Numbered from the stretch's first letter, positions 11,295 to 22,092 are shown. The stretch is 64,000 nt of DNA from Periplaneta americana (GCF_040183065.1 NC_091122.1:81911955-81975954); one strand, 5' to 3'. Program-made: numbers and translations. Notes: generated by a model from the sequence alone, not told the origin.

Positions 11295-11884
11295 ATTCTC
11301 ATGGGGACAGATAAAAAAGTTAAATTTTTTCTTCCATCATGTTAATAATGTCAAAACAAGTGCGTATACAAATTTTGGCCACTCGAGCGCACTTACGAGG
11401 GCCGTCCAGGAAGTAAGTTTGCCTGGGACCTTTTACAGAAAGAAAACACAATATCGTGGAAAGATTTATTGAAAGAGATACAGCAATTGTTAAGCTATTT
11501 TTCAACATATTCGCCATCGGAATTGAGACATTTGTCATACCTTGGGATCAAAGTTTGTATCCCTGTGTCGTAGAAGTGTGCCGCCTGGGATCGGAACCAG
11601 TGTGTGATAGCCATCTACACTTCCCTGTCGATCCCATGGTATGACAAATGTCTCAATTCCGGTAGGGGATATGTTTAAAAATAGCTCAACAGTTTTAGGG
11701 TATCTGTTCCAATAATTTTTCCAATAAAATTGTGTTTTCTTTCTGTAAACGGCACCAAGGAAAATTATTTTTACCGTCCTTGTAATTGCGTTCGAGTAGC
11801 CAAAATTTGTAACAGTCACTTTTTTTGACATTAATAACAAGGTGGAAGAAAAAAATAACTCTTTTATCTGCCCCCATGAGAATG
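11295..11884. repeat. Large palindrome containing two mariner ends
   Basis: Left arm 11295-11551 and the reverse complement of right arm 11631-11884 agree along about 255 bp with many substitutions; the spacer is about 80 bp. Each arm has an outer part (ATTCTCATGGGG... ATTTTGG.CACTCGA.CGCA.TTA) and an inner part starting at a mariner-like end (CGAGGGCCGTCCAGGAAGTA on the left, CAAGGACGGTAAAAAT on the right copy). Since the same flank precedes the mariner end on both sides, the inverted duplication happened after the mariner had inserted. Confidence 0.85.
11394..11786. mobile_element. Two inverted mariner 3' fragments
   Basis: From 11394 rightward and from 11786 leftward the sequence follows the end of a mariner element on its non-coding strand: CGAGGGCCGTCCAGG, AGAAAGAAAACACAAT, then GGAATTGAGACATTTGTC. 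Only terminal, mostly non-coding sequence is present, and the copies meet near 11630. No transposase motifs remain. Confidence 0.65.
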
Positions 11885-11941
11885 ATTGCAATGGAATTTT
11901 GTTGTAGTGAAGAAAGCAGATATTAATGGTGATGCACAAAG

Positions 11942-12901
11942 GCGGGAGTGCCGCAGGGCTCCGTATTAGGACCACTACTTTTCTCTATCTACATTAATGA
12001 CGTATCAAAGAACTTACAGTATTGCCGATATCACCTCTATGCCGACGACCTACAACTTTACATACATTCCAGACCCAATACGATCAATGAATCGATTGAC
12101 AAGTTAAATTGTGACCTAGCCACTGTCTCCACTTGGGCGGCCAATTTCGGACTCGCACTTAATCCAAGTAAGACTCAAGCCATAATTATTGGACATAAGC
12201 GTTTAGTTAACTCCCTTAATAACAGTAATCTTTCAGTTGTTACCCTTAACAACACGCTAATCCCTTATTCATCTGTCGTAAAAAATCTTGGCTTCTTTTT
12301 TGATAATAATCTAAGTTGGAATTTTCAAGTTAAAGAAACGATAAAAAAAATCTGTTCCTCCATTCACTGTTTGAGTCGCTTGAGAAACTTCTTGCCCCAG
12401 CAACTAAAACTTACCCTAGTGCAAACCCTAGTAACGCCGCACTTCGATTATTGTGACGTTTTGTTAAGTGACCTAAGTTCTGAATTGTCAGTCAAGTTAC
12501 AGCGAGCTCAGAATATGTGCGTCAGATACGTGTGCAACATCCGATGGTATGATCACATATCACCGTCCTTCGCAAGTCTCTCGTGGCTCCGACTTAAAGA
12601 ACGTAGAACTTTACACTCTTTGTCTTTACTCTTTCGAATTCTGCACACTTCAACACCAAATTACCTTTCGTCTCGTTTCTCTTATCTATACTCTAACCAC
12701 GACGTAAATACCAGATCACTTATCTGTGGCACGCTAAGTATACCTCTTCATAGAACATCTTGTTATTCCTCATCTTTTACAATATCCACCTCGCGTCAAT
12801 GGAATTCCTTGTCACAAAGTATTAGGGGCTGCAAGACAATAAACACCTTTAAGAACAGCTTAAAAGATAACCTTATTAGCATTTCACTCCAATCATACTG
12901 A
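11942..12901 (+). pseudogene. LINE reverse transcriptase, C-terminal half (Jockey/CR1-like)
   Basis: An open frame of about 320 codons starts inside the protein at GVPQGSVLGPLLF and ends at a normal TGA. It contains the catalytic YADD (CRYHLYADDLQLYI, about residue 30), the SKTQAIIIG stretch, NLGFFFDNNLSW and the thumb region up to SRQWNSLS. Fingers, the first catalytic Asp motif and the endonuclease are missing, so this is a 5'-truncated retrocopy. No stop or frameshift interrupts it, so it is young compared with most neighbours. It begins within 60 bp of the palindrome. The first in-frame GTG is not a real start. Confidence 0.9.
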
Positions 12902-13247
12902 TTTAAACTATCACTGACTACATTGTTACTTTTTTCTTTAGACATCATCCTGATTGTGCTGTATTTTAATTGTCTCGTAATAATCTCTTTCTATTATCTA
13001 ATATTATTTGAAATATATTAACATTCTATGTATTTTAGTTTAATTCTGCTACACAGTTTATTTCAGTGTTTAATTAATAGTTCATAGTATTTTGTTATTT
13101 AATTTGTAAATAACTTTTGTATACATGTAACTCTCATCTAAATCAAATTGTTGGATTCTGTGTAAGTTCATGCATATGTATATACACTTTTTGCTGGTTG
13201 AGTGGAAGAGAAGGCCTTACGGCCTTAACTCTGCCAGCTAAAATAAA

Positions 13248-13294
<47 letters not shown>

Positions 13295-13296
13295 TC
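12902..13296 (+). mobile_element. 3' UTR and microsatellite tail of the LINE
   Basis: AT-rich 3' UTR ends with GGAAGAGAAGGCCTTACGGC, CTTAACTCTGCCAGC and TAAAATAAAT, followed by about 16 TTA units (13248-13296). The block contains the palindrome AAGGCCTTACGGCCTTA. A close relative stands at 62145-62190 and a weaker one at 9195-9238. Confidence 0.85.
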
Positions 13297-15062
13297 CCTT
13301 CATTTCATCTATCGTAGGCAATACTTAAAAATAGCCTGCAATGAGGTCTTGGGAGTAGTAGGCCTACGCGTATCGGTACTGTTATGCATGTAAGGACTTT
13401 GGGCTCGAGGTCCTGGGTTTATCTTGTAGGTCTGCTCGTCTTGGGATGAAACCTGGCTCTGACTGGGCTGATACAGGACGATCTGTCTGTCAGCATTGAA
13501 TTTACGATTGTCATCTAAGTCACCTGCCAGGCCGGAACAATATTCGTATATGAAGTGCATAATGGGTCAATATGAGCCTAGGTACAGTCAGCATAATAGG
13601 TAGTTGGAGAATGAAAACACGCCGTAGCTTGTGTTCTCCTCCTATAGGTCTACCTCACGAAGAGGCAAAGAGTATGTGATTTTGAGTGACTGTTTACTTT
13701 CTCCAATCATCCATTGCGCTGACTTTACATGGATATATCTCGGATTCGTCCTTCAAAAAGCCAGCCAACACAATTCAAGTATCTTACAATTTATACGATA
13801 TATATTGCTTATCTGACATCAAGTAGCGAACTGAAATCTGATACTGGCAGCCTCTGTGGGCCCTCTTAATCTCTTTATAGAGCAGACTAGGCTAATTGCA
13901 TGATACTAAGGTTTTGGTTCAAAAATAAGGTTCAAATAAAAAAAAAACAGTAATGTTTTTATTGTGTGTTTATTGTTAGGTTACAGGAAGTTACATGTCA
14001 ACATTTTTACCTGAAATAAATTTATACAATAATTACAGTCAAGCAATATAAATAAACACAAATATTAGCACTCTAGGAGGGTTGGTATAATTTCATGATA
14101 ATACAAGGGTATTTTCGTGATAGTCCTTAAATTCAAAATATTTAGGCATATTCAGTCAAATTTTAAATTCCTCAGTCAGATTCATACCTATAATCAGTGG
14201 CGGCTCCTGCATATTTCTTAAGTGGAGAAAAAAAGTTAACAGTACAAAATGACACCTTCTTGAATGAAACCTGTAATAAATTAGCCTACATGAATACATG
14301 TAAGCAGGTAGAGTTAGGGCTGGCCTTCCCTTTTGTATAGCAATAATCTGTTCTTGTAAATGAGTTTCCTAAATTGTCCAAAATGTAAGTTAATATGTTT
14401 TCACTTCCATTCATTGTTGAATAATTGCACAAATTAACAATTACAAGGAAATTCACAACCTCGCAGCATTTTTCGCGCACACTATAGCATCACACGTGTT
14501 GAAAGAGATGAGCTACTAACACGTAGTCAGAACAGTTTTACGGAATTGGGTTTGGGAAATAATCTGTTAGGAATGCGAAAACACTGCACCCACCCACGTG
14601 GTCGGTGTTGCCACATGTACATTTTACATGTTCAGTATAACATGCTTTTGAAGAATGTCAGTTCTTGTAAAGTCATACTACCATTATTGTTAAAATAAGT
14701 ATAGTATGAGCATTTAATTTTGAAGTGAGCTGCCGGTGGCCGATTAATTTTTTTATGTTAAAAATAATGTTATTTGGAGTACTTTCAATTTCAAATACAT
14801 TTGTACAAAACTGACAACTTGGCTGTCACACTGTCTAGTAGACAATGAATGGAAGTGAATTTCAGAGGCCAAAAGATCTGCGATAGTAGGTTACTAACAT
14901 AGAACTACTTACTCTTTATTTTATATAAACCCGACTTTAAATTACAAATATCCACGAAAGTTTCAGAGCACGAATAGTAATAGTCTATATAAAGTACAAT
15001 GAATAATATTTGATTTATAATTTAAAATTGTTTTTATTATGCCTCCTATATGTTACAGTCTG
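13297..15062. other. Mostly unrecognised; one hAT-like terminus
   Basis: At 14197 the sequence CAGTGGCGGCTCCTGCATAT resembles the terminal repeat of a hAT group in insects, but I found no partner end. A B-box-like GGCTCGAGGTCCTGGG lies near 13402. No coding region is supported. Confidence 0.35.
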
Positions 15063-15348
15063 GTTGAATGTAGGGTTACCAGATATCCGTATTTAGAGGG
15101 ATATGTCCGTATTTTAATGCTTTGTCCTGCCGTCCGTATTTAATTTTAAAAATGTTATAATTGTCCGTATTTTCTTAATAAGCTTATAACTTTATCTTAA
15201 AATAACTTCATTATAATCTATAATCATCCCACAAGCGATTAACCTATTTTCGTTTCATTATAATAATTTATTTCCAGTAAACTATGACTTAAATAGTACA
15301 CTAGCGCCCCTAGTGTGTGTGAATCGTAGACGTGTATCTATTTATCCT

Positions 15349-15414
15349 CTGAGTCTTACTTTCTACAACCTCCATATCCCTTGAGTCTTACTTTCTACAA
15401 CCTCCATGTCCCTT
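15349..15414. repeat. 32-bp tandem duplication
   Basis: GAGTCTTACTTTCTACAACC followed by TCCAT occurs at 15351 and again at 15383 with one change in the next bases. It lies in the 5' leader of the hAT element. Confidence 0.85.
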
Positions 15415-16413
15415 TGTGGCGGGGCCTGAAGATTAGTACGAGTATATTACCGCCATATTTCTTGTTGATTTGTGAAACTGTGATAGCACATAGCAACTTG
15501 TCTGGGTCTGTAACCTTGTGTGTGCACCATAGTGAATCATGGGTAACGAGAGTGCAAATTTACTGTAGAACTAGAGTCGACGGCAATTCGAAAGGCTGTA
15601 GTCTGCTAGCGTTTGCGTCGAGAGAGACAGATAGAGAAAGCAAAGCAGCGTACAACATTGACACATCGTACTTCACGCATACGTGCAATACAAATAGCGC
15701 AGGAGAGAATTTAAATTATCAAAAGACAATAATGATTTTAGCCATTAATTACTGTAAGCATGAAACCAAACAAACCCTCTTTTCTTCACTAACAATATTC
15801 TTTGCACGGTTCTCAATTCCACAACACATGCTTCTGCAGTCGTTTCTTGCGCGTTGGCAACGTTGCAGCCAACATCAAGATGGCCGGCAGAGTTCTGCTC
15901 ATCAACGTTTTTAAAATAATTACACGCCTTAAACACTATTTTCCGTTCCTGCCTGTGCAGTACTTGTCTTTTTACAGTCTCTTCTTTCATTTATTTATCT
16001 TATACACGCACAGTAAATGTTAGTAGTTCTTATTCAATGTATTGAAACACTCACACATGAACAACGAACTCGAGAAGTACTTGTAACTGACTGATTCCGA
16101 TTGGTTCTAGTGTACAAGCTTGTGACGTCAAATACCATAAATGCTACGGCGCATATAGCAGCCGACCGCCTTCCGAAATGCCGTATAGTCTAGAAAGAAA
16201 ATACAACAACTGTTTCCAAAAAGGACGTACAGGTGAAGAAACAGAATGTTTGGTATGCAAGTCAGGTACAGCTGTCAAAAGAAAAAGTGGCCGCTCTCCT
16301 CAAACAAAGTTCCCTTCGGGTATCTTCGCTACAATTCGGAGCCAAGCGATGTTACATGTTGTTGGACCACGTTGGCTGATATCTACAGTTATAATTGAAG
16401 TATACTGTGTGTT

Positions 16414-16482
16414 ATTCGATAGCATAATGGTAGCGTTCAGGCCTCTTATTCATGAGGTCCTGCGTTCGACTACAACCTCGTG
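16414..16482 (+). other. tRNA-like sequence in left inverted end
   Basis: TAGCATAATGGTAGCG fits an A box, and GCGTTCGACTAC fits a B box 35 bp later with CCTC...GAGG between them as a possible anticodon stem. The acceptor ends do not pair, so it is not a working tRNA gene. It lies at the same depth as the reverse-strand one at 18799-18862. Confidence 0.55.
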
Positions 16483-16764
16483 CTTTTTATGTCCTTTTTT
16501 GTTCTGTTTTAGAGAGAGACAAACTAGACATAATGGCTCCTTTCTCTTTTATGATTATTTTAGTAATTAACATCAGGTTCATTAATATATTATGCCATGA
16601 CTTTGTCATTATCATTATGATATTGTGGCTGCAAATGGAAAGAAAAAAGATTTTATTCTCAATAAAATATCTTTCGTGGCATAAACATAACAAATTTACT
16701 GGCGTCGGCCTTAAAACATTCAAACAAGCGTTCAAAAAACAAAACAAAAAGCCAAATTCAATAT

Positions 16765-17310
16765 TTAGTCTATCTTCCTCTTATCTCTATCATCTTGCGG
16801 TCTAGTGGGCATGGAATTGACTAGTCTTTGCAAATAGCGACTGTTCTTAGACACGATATTCCAGGCATTCTGAACATACACACATAAATGTTCTGTCCAT
16901 GGGCAGGTCTTCCATTGCAAACCCAGCAACCTCCAATCTTTCCTATTTTCTGCCTTCCTCTTAGTCTCCGCATATGATCCACGTATCCTAATGTCGTCTA
17001 TTATTCTTTTCAACCAGAGACCCAACCAATTCCTTTTTCTCTTTCTAATCAGTTTCAGCATCATTCTTTCTTCACTCACTTTTTCAAACACAATTTTATT
17101 TCTTATTCTGTCTGTCCACTTCACACGCACCGTTCTTCTACACATCCACATTTCAAATGCTTCAATTCGTTTCTCTTCATTTCGTCGTAATGTCCATGTT
17201 CTTTCCCCATACAATGCCACACTCCACACAAAGCACTTCACTAGTCTCTTCCTTAGTTCTTTTTCCAGAGGTCCGCAGAAGATCCTTCTTCTTCTATTAA
17301 AAGCTTCCTT
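16765..17310 (-). pseudogene. RTE-type LINE fragment, C-terminal
   Basis: Reading leftward: KCFVWSVALYGERTWTLRRN, then EAFEMWMCRRTVRVKWTDRI, EERMMLKLIRKRKRNW and GSYAETKRKAENRKDWRLLG. This is the region after the reverse-transcriptase core in an RTE-like family that occurs three more times in the window (37165, 46430, 62275). About 160 codons are open. It lacks a segment present in the 37-kb copy (NCPLKDALEGML...), so it has an internal deletion after KRI. It sits inside the 2.7-kb insert. Confidence 0.85.
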
Positions 17311-17646
17311 TGTTCATGTTTGCAGTTTTCTTGGGAAGGATAGGCCTAAATGCGGTAACATCCCGTTGCTTTCCGCACATCACTATCTCTTTCGCATCTT
17401 ATTAAATTCCAGGGGGCCCAAGCGTGGAGATGAGGAGAGTGGATTTGACTAATTGGGCCCTCCGGACTTCACCGAAAGTCACGGCAAGGGTTAAATATTA
17501 ATTCTATCAGGATGTTTGACCCGGTCAGAGACCGGGAAATCTCAATTAGCCTTTGTCCCCCGCATCCTGGACTAGCTTCTACGAATCATCAGAAAATCTT
17601 AGAGTGTGATTGGGCCAATTTTTCCGAAAATGTTTTCACACTTTTG

Positions 17647-17712
17647 TCCTCGTAGCTCAGCGGACGAACGTCGGAATTTAGATGTCAACGTCTCAGGTTC
17701 AATTCCTCGTTA
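17647..17712 (+). other. tRNA-like sequence, middle copy
   Basis: CTCGTAGCTCAGCGGACGAA contains a good A box, and AGGTTCAATTCCTCG a good B box. It is followed by CATTTTATT, the inverse of the sequence next to the right-hand copy (AATAAAATG). It could be the head of a SINE or the end of a second related element. It is too diverged to call as a functional tRNA. Confidence 0.6.
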
Positions 17713-17834
17713 CTCCTTTTCATTTTATTGTGGTTCAAGATAGTATAATGTAATAATACAAAAAGAAAAACTAATACCAGTATTATGCAACTGGATTTTT
17801 CAAAACCTAATATTAAATTTATGTTATTTATATC

Positions 17835-18790
17835 GCTAAAGAACGATTACAATATAAATAAGTTGAATATTATTTATACAGTATCACTAAAGAACGATAA
17901 CAGAATATAAATGATAAATATCGGTTTGTTTAATTAATATATTGCGAAAGAACAATAACAATATAAATAACTTGAATATTGTTTTATAATGCTAATGAAG
18001 GAAAACAATATAAATGATAACTTGAATATTATTTAAATCGCTAAAGAACGATAACAATATAAAAAACGTGAATATTATTCATATCGGAATTTCACAGATT
18101 TATTACAGATGTATTTAAGAAATTGTAGAAGAATACTAATTAGTAACAGTGTCCTATTTATTCTTCTTGGAGCCAAATTTGTAACTTTTAAAAGTGTGGT
18201 TACTATGTTGAAGTGTGAGTTGTAACGGATGCTTGATTTGTTATGTATGTGAGTCAGTTATGGGATGCTTGATGTCGTCGCAATGTCGTAATTATAGTTT
18301 GATTGTGTTTGTGTGACTATTGTGTATTAATTTATTATGTATGGTACGGTAAGCTGCATATTTGTGTTATAGAAGTGTTACGTATGTGTGTTGTTAATGT
18401 TTTTGTATGTTTCAAATTGATACCTGACATTTGTTTTGCAATCGCAGTGCCTAATTTACGGATTGCTTATGTTTTGTTTACATCGCGTAAGCTAATTTAA
18501 TTTTCTTTTCCATTTCTCTTTATGCTTATCTTTTTTGTGTATAAAACTATAGCCCTAACATACATATGTAAAATAGGGCTAACCCCCATTGGAGATACAA
18601 TAATAATTATTATTCATATCGTTATAATACGATAACAGAATACAAATGATGACCTGAATTTTATTCATATCTCTAAAGAACGATAACAAAATATAAATAA
18701 CGTGATATACATAAAGAACAATAACTGGATATAAATGATAATTTGAATATCATTTACATCGCTAAAGAACGATTAAAAAATAAAATGAAA
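17835..18790. repeat. 50-bp minisatellite, nine degenerate units, split by a LINE tail
   Basis: Units built on ATCGCTAAAGAACGATAACA + ATATAAAT begin near 17835, 17885, 17941, 17992 and 18036, then near 18618, 18668, 18706 and 18757. Between the fifth and sixth unit lies a 522-bp retroelement end. The units differ by 10-30 percent, so the array is old. It fills the space between two inverted tRNA-like sequences. Confidence 0.85.
18087..18608 (+). mobile_element. LINE-like 3' end, copy B, with 13-bp target duplication
   Basis: ATTATTCATATCG stands at 18074-18086 and again, without change, at 18609-18621. The enclosed 522 bp end in TACATATGTAAAATAGGGCT + AACCCCCATTGGAGATACAATAATAAT. This matches copy A on the opposite strand at 10736-10935. 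Truncated 5' end, AAT tail and a 13-bp duplication fit target-primed reverse transcription. It landed within the minisatellite. Confidence 0.85.
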
Positions 18791-18798
18791 ACTTGAAT

Positions 18799-18862
18799 AA
18801 GGCCCGAACCCACGACCTTTGAGCCATTAAACAAGCACTCTACCGCTGGTCTACGAGGCGCA
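18799..18862 (-). other. tRNA-like sequence in right inverted end
   Basis: The reverse strand reads CCTCGTAGACCAGCGGTAGA, an A box, then GTCGTGGGTTCGGGCC, a B box. It is the most tRNA-like of the three, but the acceptor stem is not restored. It pairs in position with 16414-16482. Confidence 0.6.
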
Positions 18863-19689
18863 GATATAGAACACTTTTATAGTTCCGAACTCCTTGTACA
18901 AGCACATGCATCGTGTAACATCGCCGCGACCCGAAGTGGACTTTGAAAATATTCGCTGTTCACGAGTGCGGCCACTTTTTTTTTGACAGCTGTACATAAT
19001 ATGTTTCTGTTGCTAATCAAGGGGCACTTGATCTAGAAACTCACGTTTCCACAACAAAACATAAAAGTAATATACGGAGTGCGTCTTTTTTTTTTTTTTC
19101 AAAGCTAACCGAACAATTTTGTAAAGTAAATTCTCCATTGGCCGATAAAGTACATGCTGCAGAAGAAACTTTAGCTTATCGTAATGTTGTCCATCACTGC
19201 AGTTACAAAACAATGGACTGTATTTCAAGGTTACCTTCGAAAATATTTCCAGATTCTGAAATTGGAAATAAAATTGGTTATTCACGGACGAAGTCAGAGG
19301 CTATTATTAACTGTGTAATTGGACCACATTCCATAGAAAAATGTAGGCCTATGAAGGAAGTGGATAGGGTGTCTTATATAGGAGTCTCCACAGATGGAAG
19401 TAACCATGGGAATGTTAAAATATTTCCCGTGGTTATTCAATTTTTCAACTCCAGGCAAGGAGGATTGTAAACAAAGTTATTAGATATAAGAAGTGTTGGA
19501 AATGAGAAGTCACAGACAATTTCTACATTGATTTCAGATATTCTTTGTGAGAAAGTTATTGGAATTAAGTGTGTTGCATTTGGGGCGGATAATTGCAATA
19601 TCAATTTTGATGGAATAAGAAGAGGTGATGAGACTAATGTTTTCTCAAATTTGAATTTACTGCTAAACAAAAGTTTAATAGATGTAGGG

Positions 19690-19871
19690 CAGCGGTCATC
19701 AGCACAGAGCACCCTGGGACTAGAGTTTCTTACCCGCGGAGAACACACTGCTCTATGGTGCAATCGTAGCTGCTAGCGGGTATGCTCTCTACCTCTTCCT
19801 GCTGCACGAGGGGGCACACGGGACGACTCCGCTTACCCTTTCCCCATTTCAGCGAGTGCTGACGACCACTG
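19690..19871. mobile_element. 182-bp hAT-type MITE inside the transposase frame
   Basis: The ends CAGCGGTCATCAGCAC and (reverse complement) CAGTGGTCGTCAGCAC are inverted repeats with two differences. They are flanked by ATGTAGGG (19682-19689) and GTGTAGGG (19872-19879), an 8-bp duplication with one mismatch. Taking out the insert plus one duplicate leaves the transposase frame continuous across the site, which independently supports the borders. It has no coding capacity, so it moved using another hAT transposase. Confidence 0.92.
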
Positions 19872-21153
19872 GTGTAGGGTGTCCAGCCCATATGTTACAC
19901 AATTGCATTCAGCATGGTGTGGATTTATTACCAGTTAATGTTGAGAGCCTTGTACTGAAAATCTTCAACTACTTTTCCATTTATACAGTTTTGAATGAAA
20001 TATTAAAAGAATTCTGTGCGTTTGTAGACATAAAGTACAAAGTGTTGTTAAGCCATTCGAAGACCCGTTGGTTGTTCCTTTTTCCTGCTATTTACCATAT
20101 CCTTGAAATGTATCCAGCTCTAAAGTCTTATTTCTTGTCCATAGGCCATCCTCCAACAAATTAAAGATGTATAATTTTAAAGAAGTTTTTCTTCCATAAT
20201 TTAAGTGAAGATTATTATTTTGTTATTCTGTCAGTCACTTGTGTCTGTATTTCATGGAAAGATTCAATCAATAGAGAGACAAGACATTTCACTTATTGAA
20301 GTGAAGCAACTGCTTGAAGAGACACTTAATGTGCTAAAGAACAGATTAAATCATAAATTTATCCCACTCAAAGTAAAAGAAGTTTTACAAAAACACAAAG
20401 AGGTGGAATGGAAAGAGAGAGTGAAAAATTCAGTTGAGAGGTGTGCGAGGTATATGCTTCTTGTCTTGAACACCTCAATAAGTGGGTCAAGTCAATGGCA
20501 GAATTTGAATCATTTTATTGGATGACATTGGATACTGAATTGACTTGGTCAACAATTGAAGAAACAGTGCAGCATGTGAATAAAAATGAAGTTGTCATTG
20601 ATGATGTCAAATTATTTGATAATTTTTCAAATCTTCAAAATTATATGATAAAACAGAAACAAGATAGACCTACTGAGTTCTCTGCTTTTCCTATACACAA
20701 AAAGTAGGTAGACTATTTCAATAATGTTAATATAGTATGTTGTTCAAAATTGTTAAAATTGGCCGAGTTATTTTTTGCAATTCCTTCTGACAACGCAAAT
20801 GTAGAAAGGATTTTCTCATTGATTAATTCTCAATGGACAAAGGAGCGCAACAGACTGGATGTTGTGTCTATGAAATGGATTAACTGTGTAAAATTCAATG
20901 TAGACTTGTCATGTGGTCAGTTTTATGACTACATTACAAACAGGAATGATCTCCTCAACAAGATCGATTCATCCCAGGAATACAACTAAGATACTACAGT
21001 ATATTCTTTTTTTTTTATTAATTATTTACTATGTAGGCCTAAAAGTATAGTTCTGGCACACTTGTTGAAATTTTTAAGAACTATGATTACGGTATTGCAA
21101 AATTTTAGGTGTCCTGCTTTTGAACCCAACTTGTCCTGCTTTTTGGTAATGAC

Positions 21154-22092
21154 TAGGCCTGAGAAATATATGCCGTTATACTACCAGTGCGCTTCGTGCG
21201 CCTCTGACTTTGAATACGTCTTAGAGTTGGGGTGAGTTAACGCAGTGTCTTTCGTTCGTTTGAACTCATGCTTATCATCACGGTAAGTTAGATCTCTGCA
21301 TTTGGGTGGTTGAAAGCCACTCCTTTGACTTCGAAACACAACTATCTGCTAAAGAAAAATATCAAGACATCATTTTCTTTGTTAAAGAAAATTTGCATTA
21401 TTTTAAAGACATTTTATTTTCTTTTCAAGCAAAAATTGTTCCGGGGCCGGGTATCGATCCCGGGACCCTTCGCTTAGCGCGCGAACAATTTTTCCTTGAA
21501 ATTATTCAAACCTGCTTTACAGGGAGCTACTACCTGAAAGCCAGATTTGTATAATTTTATTTTCTGTCTGTAGAAAATACACTAATATGACATTGACAAG
21601 TATCAGCCTTATTATTTCACTATGTTAATACGATAGTGTATTACGTATTTGTTTTACATAATTTTACATTTCATATTTTTGCAGTGAATAATAAAACACA
21701 TTTTCAAATTTTGAAAGTAGAACGATTGCCTGATGCTAGAAAACACAGCTTTATATCTAGAGAAACTTCGTTCCACTTCTGCAGAGACAATGGAGGAATG
21801 TTTGGAATATTTTACACAAGCATTATCTCAAAATCTGTATCATTATTACAAATTTCTTCATTTGAAATAAAGTCACAAATTTCGTCCTCGGCATCTTGCT
21901 ATTATTCTTCTTTACAAGACGTTGAATGTTGCTTGTTACGAATAGCAGTATTCGGTCGTAATTTAACCGATCAACTAAAGTTCACTGCTGAACGAAACAC
22001 ACTGAAATCCCCCACCCTAAAGCAATTACGTACTGGTACCTAAAGTCAGAGGCGCATAAAGCGCAATGCAAGTGCATATAATTCTTACCCTA
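21154..22092. mobile_element. 939-bp non-autonomous hAT-like element in 3' UTR
   Basis: A perfect 8-bp duplication GTAATGAC is at 21146-21153 and 22093-22100. The left end TAGGCCTGAGAAATATATGC matches the reverse complement of the right end TAGGGTAAGAATTATATGC. Similarity goes on with gaps through GCGC.T..TGCGCCTCTGACTTT and CAGTGT.TTTCGTTC for about 110 bp. Frames inside (21306-21554, 21636-22043) have no motif I know. It lies 11-24 bp from the right end of the host hAT. Confidence 0.88.
21424..21500 (-). repeat. 18-bp inverted repeat around a B-box-like core
   Basis: TTCAAGCAAAAATTGTTC (21424-21441) and the reverse complement of 21483-21500 differ at one base. Between them the reverse strand holds GGTCCCGGGATCGATACCCG, which resembles a tRNA B box in its arm. 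Hairpin formation would expose it. It may be a tiny SINE or MITE within the 939-bp element. Confidence 0.6.

Larger units (their letters stand above)
16266..18995. mobile_element. 2.7-kb insert with long inverted ends carrying tRNA-like sequence
   Basis: The left end GTACAGCTGTCAAAAGAAAA + AGTGGCCGC and the reverse complement of the right end GTACAGCTGTCAAAAAAAAA + GTGGCCGC are almost identical for 33 bp. Similarity goes on with gaps through CTTCGGGT and GCGATGTTACA for about 110 bp, and then a tRNA-like stretch on each side at equal depth. It splits the hAT BED-finger codons. Inside are an RTE fragment, a third tRNA-like sequence and a 50-bp minisatellite with a LINE tail in it. No transposase of its own is visible, and I could not find a clear target duplication. 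Confidence 0.75.
16178..20989 (+). pseudogene. hAT transposase, interrupted twice and frameshifted
   Basis: It starts MPYSLERKYNNCFQKG with the first half of a BED zinc finger (ECLVCKS). The frame stops at a 2.7-kb insertion and resumes near 19007 with the second half (ANQGALDLETHVSTTKH). The catalytic region follows: YIGVSTDGSNHGNVKIFPVV with the first acidic residue, and GADNCNINFDG. A 182-bp insert (19690-19871) divides it again before CPAHMLHNCIQHG. Then come SHSKTRWLFLFPAI, a frameshifted middle, and the hATC dimerisation domain LAELFFAIPSDNANVERIFS with the usual N-x-E-R. There is an in-frame stop near 19468 and at least two frameshifts (20160-20450, 20705). In the family this protein cuts and pastes the element; this copy is dead. 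Confidence 0.85.

Noticed and set aside
14197-14770. Complete hAT element between 14197 and about 14745
   Set aside because: Only the left terminus CAGTGGCGGCTCCTG is convincing; the candidate right side (GCCGGTGGCCG) does not match it as an inverted repeat.
15381-15914. 177-codon plus-strand frame as an independent gene
   Set aside because: It lies in the 5' leader of the hAT element and contains part of a 32-bp duplication; no similarity or domain. A leader frame cannot be fully excluded.
17647-17712. Functional tRNA gene
   Set aside because: Boxes are present, but the acceptor and anticodon stems do not fold properly and related decayed copies lie nearby.
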